A stretch of DNA of 17,162 bases, taken from assembly GCA_026770575.1 (NCBI GenBank), contig MU657479.1, forward strand, positions 41,973 to 59,134, written 5' to 3'. A program made the translations under genes and the position numbers. The notes below the pieces were generated by a model that saw nothing but the letters and a program-made list of their open reading frames with translations, did no database searches and was not told where the DNA came from. This document shows positions 1 through 7,204 of this stretch, piece after piece; positions within the stretch are counted from its first letter, which is position 1, and every line of letters starts with the position of its first letter. The stretch is from Pelagophyceae sp. CCMP2097. Its lineage: Eukaryota; Sar; Pelagophyceae.

Positions 1-284
1 CGAACTCGTTCCAGGCTTCAAGATGCTCGGCCACGTGGGCTGGATACCCGCGAGGGTGCTGACTTGGAAACACGCGGCTGCGCACGTCATCTCAGCAACG
101 TTTGTGTCCACGACGATGCGGTCCTCAGGAATGCCCATCCGAAGCTACACCAACAAGCCAATCCCCGTCTTCAAGTACAAACCGGTGCTCGTCGTCGCTT
201 CCTCTGGCATCCTGAAGTGACGACCGCCTTCATAATCCATAAGCCTTCATTGAGTCCATTCACTCGCACACGCCTTGGGGGGGG

Positions 285-660
285 GCAGGGCCTCCAAAGC
301 CCCACCCAAGGGCCCCTTGTGGCTCCCCAGAGTTCCCCACGAGGGTCCTCGGCCTTCCCGGGCTCTCCGGGGCTTCCCCGGGGCCTCCCAGGGCACCGTG
401 GGGCTTCCGAGGCTGGCTCCCAGGGCACCGTGGGGCTCCCCAGGTCTTCATACGGCTTCTCGGGGCTCCCCGGGGCTTTTAAGGGCCCCATAGGGCCCCG
501 CAGGGCTCCCGGGGTCCTCTCCGGGCACGCTTTTTAGGGCTCCACTGGCACAGGGCCCCTCAGGGCTCCCCTGGTCCTCCCTGGGCTCCCCAAGGCTCTA
601 CTACAGGCTCCCCAAGGGCTTCCGAGGAGTCCCCAGGGCTTCCGAGGACTTTTAAGGGGC
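285..660. repeat. GC-rich degenerate tandem array (minisatellite-like)
   Basis: The stretch is built from many imperfect copies of a roughly 10-15 bp unit resembling GGGCTCCCCAGG. The clearest higher-order copy is a 20-bp segment (TCCCAGGGCACCGTGGGGCT) at 386-405, repeated exactly at 418-437 with a 32-bp period. Open frames on both strands are Pro/Gly/Ser/Arg-rich by-products of the repeat and resemble no protein. The array ends near 660, where base composition drops sharply. Confidence 0.7.
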
Positions 661-1125
661 ACTCCAGGAGTCGTGGGGTCCTACCATCGCGATAGATTTC
701 GCATCGCGCGTCCGGAGCGCTCGTACAATTGCAATGGCTGTTTATATACGTTTGTTTCGATAGGTTTACTATATAGAAATCAGAGCAACGTACGCACCCA
801 GTGTATTCATGTACCGAACGATCTCAATATACACCTCCTCTCGACTCAAATGGAGCTATACTTACTTTGAGTCGCGAGTTCGAGCCTGGACGTAGAGCTT
901 CCGGACCTCTTTTTTTTGCTTTTTGAGAAATGAATTAGATTAAACCCCCAAGAATTGGATTCTCGTCAAGGCCCCGCCTTCCAGGAGGAGCCGCATGACC
1001 TGAGCAGCCCACAGGGCCACTCACGATGACCCCCAGACGACTCCTGCCAGCCAAAACCCGCCTGCCTGCCCAGGTTTGTCTTTCCAAAGACCGAGAGACG
1101 ACAAGTCTTTGTAAAAGCGACTTAA
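661..1125. other. Intergenic, no gene recognised
   Basis: This is lower-GC sequence with short open frames that show neither third-position GC bias nor recognisable motifs. No RNA gene, promoter element or long repeat could be supported here. Confidence 0.5.
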
Positions 1126-1138
1126 TTACATGGTCGAC

Positions 1139-1392
1139 TCAGATCGCCCTCCGGCGCTTTCCGTTCTTGGCGAACTCCGCCGCCGCTTTCGGGGCGGCTC
1201 GGGCGGCGTTGGCGCGTTTTTTTGCCAGCGTCGCGGCCCACTTGGAGGAGTTTGGGCAGACGCGAGAGGAACACCGGTGGCCTTTGAACTTGCAAATCTT
1301 GCACGTTTCGACCCGACGGATGTGGATGAGGTGCGGGAACTCGAGCATGCGCACCTGTCACTCGCGCATCGTGTAGAAGAACGCATTTTCAA
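1139..1392 (-). pseudogene. Broken zinc-knuckle-like reading frame (possible transposon remnant)
   Basis: On the minus strand a 71-codon frame starts with ATG at 1354 and stops at 1139. It contains CKICKFKGHRCSSRVCP, with Cys/His spacing like a CCHC zinc knuckle but two residues longer between His and the last Cys, followed by a Lys/Arg/Ala-rich tail. The same frame continues upstream of the ATG through one TGA (just before the GTGCGC at 1359) into a protein-like stretch FENAFFYTMRE. This suggests a longer frame broken by a stop. Knuckles of this type occur in retroelement Gag proteins, mutator-like transposases and RNA-binding proteins, and which applies is unknown. The GTGCGC after the TGA-CAG could also mark an exon edge. 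No neighbouring domain was identified. Confidence 0.28.
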
Positions 1393-1574
1393 ATTCCGGG
1401 GCTGTGGGCGCAGGGGTGCCTTTAAAACTTTGAAAACGGCGGCGACTCGGAAGCTTCCCACGTCCCGACCGGCCGCTTCCAGTGCTCGTCTGCGCCAGAG
1501 CTTGGCCGCAACCAGCACAAAAAGCCGGCCGTGGTGCCCGCTGAGCGAGTCGACAGCACGCGCCGCATCTTGAT

Positions 1575-2190
1575 CGCCCATGGGCCGGCCGGCGAACTCC
1601 GACGAGTCGGAGCTAAAACTTCGCCAGCAGCTCGAGCCTACGGGTCTAAGTGGATCCCCACGTCAAAGGTGGCGTTATCGCGTTCAAACAAAGGCGCCAC
1701 CTCCCCATGTAGTGCAAACGAGACATGTTGAGATCCAAACGCGACTCACTTCGAAAAACGTCACCCTTGCCGCGGGGATCAGCGAGTACACCGGTCAGGC
1801 GCGGGTCCGCGAAGCCGGAACCTAGAGATTCGACCGTCCGAAGGCACAATCCGAGCCCTACTTGGACGACCACGCCCCCGTCCATATTTTCCGCAAGAGC
1901 GGCCGCAGTCCAGATGTTTTTCGCACGCACCACAAAGGACCACGCCCAGCACGATTCCCAACAGGCGCGGCGCCATCAATCGCGGTACATCGTCTCCTGG
2001 AGACGCGCAAGCTTGGAGGTCCGCGCTGCTGGAGCTTAAGCGAATTATCTGCTGCGCACCGCCAGGGTGACGGAAAATCTGTCTCCTTTTCGGCCTGTGA
2101 AAGCGAGGTACTAACCACTAGGAATTCCTACACGAATGCGGAATTCTCGGTGCCTCTCAAATTTCAGCGATCTCAGCTGATTTTCTTGCA
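1575..2190. other. Intergenic, no gene recognised
   Basis: Overlapping short frames occur on both strands, but none has a recognisable motif or consistent codon bias. A perfect 12-bp palindrome TAGGAATTCCTA lies at 2119-2130 and recurs at 3676-3687. Confidence 0.45.
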
Positions 2191-2192
2191 TT

Positions 2193-2596
2193 GACAGGTT
2201 CACTTTTTTGAACAAGTTCAGAACTCAGAGTTCAGGCGATAGTTCAGAAGAGTTCAGAAATCGTGTTTGCACTTTGAGTTCAGTCTGACGGCACTTTATC
2301 ATCTTTATTTTGGCGAGTTCAGTCACGTCCCATCGAAATTCTAGGTGAGCCGGTTCGAATCCCACCGGCGGCATTTCGAACCTGATCTGGATTTGAACAA
2401 ATCCTCACTAAATTTATTTTTAATGTTTTCAAATGTGCAAGGTCAGTTCGGAACAGTTCTGAACTCTGAGTTCAGAAATCGGCTTTCTGAACAAAGTTCA
2501 GAAATCGGTTTTCTGAACAAGTTCAGAACTGTACAGAACTGTGTATTTTCGTTTTATGAACAAGTTCTGAACAAGTTTAGAAAAAGTGAACCTGTC
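2193..2596. mobile_element. Palindrome-rich MITE-like element with GTTCAG motifs
   Basis: The ends are inverted copies: GACAGGTTCACTTTTT at 2193 and its complement ending GTGAACCTGTC at 2596. The similarity continues inward for about 35 bases with some mismatches. The interior is dense in GTTCAGAA and its complement TTCTGAAC. An exact inverted repeat TTTCTGAAC-AAA-GTTCAGAAA lies at 2484-2504, and two near-identical 25-26 bp units sit in tandem at 2470-2495 and 2496-2520. No transposase frame is present, so it would be non-autonomous. Target-site duplication is unclear. It directly abuts the TA of the next element. Confidence 0.55.
2349..2369 (+). other. B-box / tRNA T-arm-like hairpin
   Basis: GGTTCGAATCC at 2352-2362 matches the Pol III B-box consensus GGTTCGANNCC. 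It lies in a hairpin with stem GCCGGT/ACCGGC (2349-2354 with 2364-2369). No D arm, anticodon arm or matching 5' acceptor strand was found upstream, so this is not a complete tRNA. It may be a tRNA-derived fragment inside the surrounding repeat element. Confidence 0.35.
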
Positions 2597-3060
2597 TACA
2601 GTGCGAATGTGAGAGTAAGATAATGGATTTTATCTAAAGGCAAAGGCGGTCTCTGCCGCCAGTCGCTTATTTTTAAGAAGGTGAAAGGCGCTGGCGGGCC
2701 GACTTTTTCGTCATCGTCGACCTCCGGGACCAACCGTAGCCCCGCACCCCCCGGCTGCCGCCGCTGCTACCCGACGCATATGCGATAAACCACGCTTACG
2801 GTCCCTTCTGTGGTCACCCCTTGATGCACGGTGCAGCGAAAGCGTCGTCCACGTGAAAATCTTCGCTAAACCCCGAGATTCAGCGACTTTTTTACCAGCT
2901 GCGACGAAGCCCATGGACGGCTGAGGACAGCCCCCAAGGCCGATTGTCTTATATTTTAAGAAGGCAAAGGCGACAGGCACTGTCGATTCGCTTAAGTTTT
3001 AAGAAAAAAAAGGCAACGGGTTGCCTTTGGCCATTATCTTACTCTCACATTCGCACTGTA
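2597..3060. mobile_element. Tc1/mariner-type non-autonomous element (MITE), TA-flanked
   Basis: A 28-bp terminal inverted repeat at 2599-2626, starting CAGTGCGAATG, is matched exactly in complement at 3031-3058. Both outer edges carry TA (2597-2598 and 3059-3060). A TA target duplication plus CAGT-starting inverted repeats is the known hallmark of Tc1/mariner elements. Inside the ends are further hairpins, including AAAGGCAA-CGGG-TTGCCTTT at 3009-3028. The 460-bp interior encodes no recognisable DDE transposase, so movement would need a transposase supplied from elsewhere. Confidence 0.75.
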
Positions 3061-3290
3061 TTGTATCCCGAAGTTGCATTTTATACTCTTTCTTTGCTTT
3101 GGTCACGGTCACCGCCTCTACAGAATCGTACAGATGTCGTGCTACCCGAGTGCACTCGGCCCCTGCGTTGCAATTCTATACTCCCAAACACACAACACCC
3201 GCACCATCTCAACCACACCAGACTCTCGGAAGATCCACTGGCACGGTTGCTGCTTAAAATCCACCCTGGGTGGGGCTCTAATCCGGGGGG

Positions 3291-3466
3291 AGGCTTACGC
3301 GACGCGTGTCGTGGACGAGCAGAAACAGACAAGGATCAACAGAGATCGAACGGTTTCCAAGGGCAAGTGACGCCGCGCGCCGAGTAAGCGCACCCGGCTG
3401 CAGGTAGGCTCACGCGACGCGTGTCGTGGACGAGGGAAGGCTTACGCGACGCGTGTCGTGGACGAG
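3291..3466. repeat. Three direct copies of a 29-bp repeat with ACGCGT core
   Basis: Copies at 3291-3319, 3406-3434 and 3438-3466 share AGGCTTACGCGACGCGTG followed by TCGTGGACGAG. The middle copy differs only in having CAC instead of TAC. A shortened inverted copy (23 bp) lies at 3946-3968. Spacing is uneven (86 bp, then 3 bp), so this is not a CRISPR array. The core ACGCGT is palindromic. Confidence 0.75.
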
Positions 3467-4090
3467 GGGGTCTAGGGATCCCCATATCGACAAACCTCGA
3501 AATGAAGCCAGGCTTCCATGTCCCGAAGGGCCAGGTGCTATGCCACGGAGATCACGTCGCCAGCCAGGAATACCCGGGCCGCCTCCTCGCTGTGGTACTG
3601 GCCATCCATATTCGTTGGCCCTTCGTTCTTGGTCTATCAGAGTGCCCTACTACGGGCTGCGATGGCACCCGCGGCTAGGAATTCCTACAAACGTATCTTG
3701 AGACTATACTTGATTGTACTCCGAGCCTTTGTGGGACCGTGTCGCGACCGCCCAGGCTCCCTCGTAGTATAGATCGCTGGCACCCGTTCCTACTGGTGAA
3801 CATCCTCTCAAAGTTATCGGGCCTTTGAGAGGAGGGTGCGATCGCATGACCTGGTGGGGACCTCGCACGAGGCTCCCGAGTCTGGACCCGAGATGCCCCG
3901 AAACACTACAAGTAAGGAAGCCTTCCCCTATCTCCGCGGCTCCTGCTCGTGCACGACACGCGTCGCGTCAGCCGCGTCATCTCCCGCTTCGCTGGTGCTG
4001 GTGTGAGCTCTGCGGCGAGGTTTTGCGCCCCGTCGGCGCGCCCAGGGCGGCCTGCCGCATGCCCGTGCGCTGTCCGAACGTTGCGGTGCT
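3467..4090. other. Intergenic, no gene recognised
   Basis: The open frames have no recognisable domain. The only structure noted is the inverted copy (3946-3968) of the 29-bp repeat and the second TAGGAATTCCTA palindrome (3676-3687). The stretch precedes the 3' end of the minus-strand SDR gene and presumably contains its 3' flank. Confidence 0.45.
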
Positions 4091-4093
4091 TTT

Positions 4094-5684
4094 TTAGATT
4101 TCCGCGGCGTCAGGCTTTTGGAAGCGCTGGATGATGTTGGCGTCGACCCAAGGGGCTACCGCGAACGCGACGCCGAAGCGCAGCGGCACGGCGAGGCGCG
4201 CCACGTTGGCGCCGGCGAAGACGAAGCCCAGCACGGCCGCGCGGTCGCCTGCGCGGCGGCGCGTCGAAGCGACGGCGCGACGAAGCCCAGCCCCCAAAGC
4301 CGCGGGCGCACCGTTGTCGGCAAAGTCGGGCCAGTGGCCTTGCGTGTTGTAGAGCGCAGCGGCGGCGGCGGGGAACGCGGCGGCCCAGAAGGCGAGCTCG
4401 GTGAGGATGTAGGCGAGGGTGCCCGCGGCGCCAAACTTCTTGAGCCCGGCCATTGAGAGCTTGCCCGCGACCGGCGCCGCGCCAATCTCGGCGGAGACGG
4501 CGGCCGCGCTCGCGTCCCAGAGTTTCGCCGCGAGCGCGGCGTCGGCCGCCTCGGCGGAAACGGCGGCGGGTTCGAAGCCATCGGCGACGGTGACGCCCTT
4601 GGACCCCGTCTTGGCCGAGAGGTACGACCCGGGCGGCACCTCGGAATCCGGCGCCGTCGCCATGTACGCGAGGCGCGCGCCGCCGACGTCGACCTAGCGC
4701 AGACTCCTTCTGGCGGCGCATATGCGGCGAAAACGCACGGGCACGGCGAGGCCGGCGAGCGTGGCGATGGCCGTAAACGCCGTCGCGAAGACAAAATTGT
4801 CCTTGCGCGGCTCGCGGAAGAGGCCCGAGGCCGGGATGAAGCCCGGATTGAAGGCGCGCACGCGGACCTTGCCGCCGAAGCGCTTTTGGGCCTCGACGAG
4901 GAAGAGCACGTTTGCCAGTTTCGAGTCCTTGTACGCCTTGCCGCCGTCGTAGGCCCCTCCGTCGACCATGGCGCTGCCCGTCTTCTTGCCGAAGAAGCCG
5001 GAAAGGTCGCCAAGCGTCGCTCCGCCCTTGCCGCCGACGTCGCCGCCGGGCTGGAGCGGGTCGTGGACGGAAGACGCCGTGACGACAAAAAGGCCGCCGC
5101 GCTTCTCCAGAGCCGGCGCGGCGAGCTGCGCCAAGGCGAAATGCCCGAGGTGGTTCGTGCCCACGCAGACCTCGAAGCCGTCCGCCGTAAAAGTGGCCTA
5201 TGGGGACCAGCGCCGGTGCCGCGGCACAGGACTGGGTAGACGACGCCCCCAAAAAGCCGCCAGACTCGTTGCCCCCCACCGCAGGCCGCGAACTGCGCGA
5301 CCGCGCGAAAACCGGCTGTATTACTGCCGGCCGGGTGCCCCTGAGGGTCTTGGACGAACCCACCTCGGCGGCTTTCGTCGACGGCGCCACGCCCGCGTTG
5401 AGGCAGAGCACGTCGACGTCCGTTGGCATAGCCTCCGCAAAGGCCTTTACGGACTTGAGGTCCGCGAGGTCGCAGACCATGGGCACGCCGCCGCCCGCCG
5501 CCGCTACGGCGGCGTCGGCGGACTCCGCCGTGCGGCAGGCGTGGATGACCGTATGCCCGTCGAGGACCAGGCGCCGCGCCGCGGAGAGCCCGATGCCCTG
5601 CGAAGTGCCCGTGATGGCAATGTTCAGCGCCGAGGCGACCGGCCATTGCCACAGCGCAAGCGCCGAGACCAAGAGCCGCGCCAT
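4094..5684 (-). CDS. POR-like short-chain dehydrogenase fused to a DUF1279/FAM210-like membrane domain
   Basis: Three exons are modelled, all phase 0: 5684-5364, 5197-4739 and 4693-4094, giving 459 aa. Introns are 166 and 45 nt (GTGGGT..ATAG, GTGCGT..CTAG). Residues 1-19 look like a signal peptide (VASA|L). A Rossmann NADP fold follows, with TGTSQGIG (25-32) and NAG (96-98). TNHLGHF (121-127), LGDLSG (169-174), YKDSK (196-200, catalytic Tyr and Lys) and GLFRE (232-236) resemble light-dependent protochlorophyllide oxidoreductase (POR), as does the SAEAADAALAAKLWDAS region (306-322). From memory of the family, POR has Cys two residues after the catalytic Lys and in YPGC. Here these positions are Ala202 and Phe227, so canonical protochlorophyllide photoreduction is doubtful. 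Residues about 342-450 hold two hydrophobic segments and PLRFGVAFAVAPWV, resembling DUF1279/FAM210. An extra intron near residues 392-410 is possible. Substrate unknown. Confidence 0.85.
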
Positions 5685-5891
5685 ATCGCGTACGATCGCC
5701 TCGGAAAACTTCTTCGAGGTTCAACACACAATGAAATCTTCCTTATTGTGCACATGGGATTTTTCCTGGACGGGCGCGCAGCGGCTGCGGCATTCGGGAG
5801 GGGCGCTCGGAGCGTCGAGCGCGGCCCCTAGGACCGCTGGGAGGCGCCCTCTCGGCTCGAGTGTATCGATTTACGGCGCGAGCGACTCGCA
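5685..5891. other. Short intergenic gap between two minus-strand genes
   Basis: About 200 bp separate the 3' end of the TLC gene from the start of the POR-like gene. The sequence just upstream of the POR-like ATG is AT-richer (AATGAAATCTTCCTTATTG at about 5730-5748) and probably holds its promoter and 5' UTR. No TATA box was identified with confidence. Confidence 0.4.
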
Positions 5892-6852
5892 TCACGCCTT
5901 CTTGGCAGAGGCCGAGTCGCTCGTCGCTCGTCGCGCGGACTTGAGGACGAGGTTGAACCTAGCGTCGCGGCGGTATGCACTCGCTGCGGTTTCGCCCGGA
6001 GAAAAGCGTCTGGCGGTTCCGGATCGCCCCTCCGGCGTGGCCTCTGCCGCTCCACCGCCGTTTCGCCCGCGGCTTTTCCAGGTTCTCCGGCGTCGGCGCG
6101 GCGTTTCACCAGAACGCGTTGAGTGCAAAGGGGATGGGCACGGTGAGGAGCGTTACGGCGACGGCGAGACTTGTCGAGTCGCGGACGTAGGAGACCGTAT
6201 CGGCCATCCAGACGACGTAGCAGGCGACGGGCACGGGGACGATGCGCGTCAGGACGAACGAGGCAAAGAACAGCGCGTCGACGACCTTTGGCCGCGGGGC
6301 GCCGTCGGGCGAGCACTGCACGATGAGCCACCGCGCGTTCAGAAATAGAGCGCTGCACTCGGTGCACATAAAGTAGGCGATGAAGCCGACGACGCGGTGG
6401 CTCGCCAGCGCGTAGGGCCAGAGGAGGAGCGAGAGGCCGTGGTGCGCCAGCATCTGAAAGTAGAGAGGCTTACGCATCGCGGCTAAAAACGGTTTGCGCC
6501 AGGCCAGCATCACGGCCGCGTCGAGGAAAAAGTGCGCCATGGAGAAGCCGAGGCCGACCCAGAGCTTAGCCGGCGGCGCCGCGACGAGGGCGCCCGACGC
6601 GGTGGCATTGCGCGCGAGGTCGAGGAGCGCCGGGAAGGCGCAGGCCGGGCCGAAGATCGAGGCGCCGACGCCGGCGACGGTCGTGTGCCAGAGGTGTCCG
6701 AAGCCGAAACGCTTCGGGTCATTCTCAAAGGACCGAAACGCCTCTGGGAAAAAACGGGGTGACAGAACCGCGCTGAGTAAGAGCACCGAGCCCTCGAGCG
6801 CCACCGCGCAGAAAAAGGCGTAGAAGAACGGGACGTACTCCGCCTGCGTCAT
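5892..6852 (-). CDS. TLC (TRAM-LAG1-CLN8) domain multipass membrane protein
   Basis: Two exons are modelled: 6852-6110 and 5958-5892, joined across a 151-nt intron (GTGAAA..CTAG), giving 269 aa. Unspliced, the frame appears to end at TGG-TGA, because the donor GTGA itself creates a stop. Splicing restores FALNAFWFNLVLKSARR, the hydrophobic-to-basic ending usual in TLC proteins. Features include a first membrane helix (about 7-30), HLWHTT (53-58), the paired His of the TLC domain (HH 137-138), ECSALFLNARWLI (165-177) and several further helices. TLC proteins act in ER or other membranes as ceramide synthases or in lipid sensing or transport. This one lacks an obvious ceramide-synthase Lag1 motif, so a TLCD-like role is more likely. 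The frame is open for 84 codons upstream, but ATG 6852 sits directly before the first helix and was preferred. Confidence 0.85.
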
Positions 6853-7204
6853 CGCGGAATTGCGGGCACCAAGGCCGACCCCGCGAGCGCCCGAGTGAAA
6901 GGCGCCCGGCTGATTCAAGTCCGGCCGCGCGGTAAAACTTTGGACCCACTTTTTGGGCGAGGCCTCGGGAGAACAGCCTCTTGCCGCGTGCTGCGCGAGA
7001 CCCACCCACGGCAAAGTGACCGTGCGTCCGTGCGTTCGAGCGGGCCCACTTCGCTGTGGCGGCACGGTCTTCGAGGGGCGCGTCTCTTTGGACAGGTACG
7101 ACATGTGACCCTCGAGTCATCCTCGAGCAAGTCGTCGGCGCGAGGCCGAGATACGCCTGGCGCCGGGCGCGGCGGCCCGGGGAGCGCTGTCAATGGACGG
7201 AGAT
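6853..7204. other. Intergenic upstream of the TLC gene
   Basis: About 350 bp hold the presumed 5' region of the TLC gene and the 3' flank of the next minus-strand gene. Open frames here extend neighbouring frames without protein-like composition. No regulatory motif could be supported. Confidence 0.35.

Noticed and set aside
64..537. Pro/Gly-rich collagen-like proteins on both strands
   Set aside because: The frames are by-products of the GC-rich tandem repeat and have no start context or domain.
3291..3466. CRISPR array
   Set aside because: There are only three direct copies with very uneven spacing (86 bp and 3 bp), in a eukaryotic context without cas genes.
4110..5684. 524-codon minus frame as an unspliced SDR
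   Set aside because: Only the first 107 codons are SDR-like. The remainder becomes Arg-rich noise after a GTGGGT donor, and splicing restores the POR-like order.
5200..6348. 382-codon open frame on the plus strand
   Set aside because: It lies antisense to both the POR-like and TLC genes and crosses their intergenic gap and introns. It has no motif.
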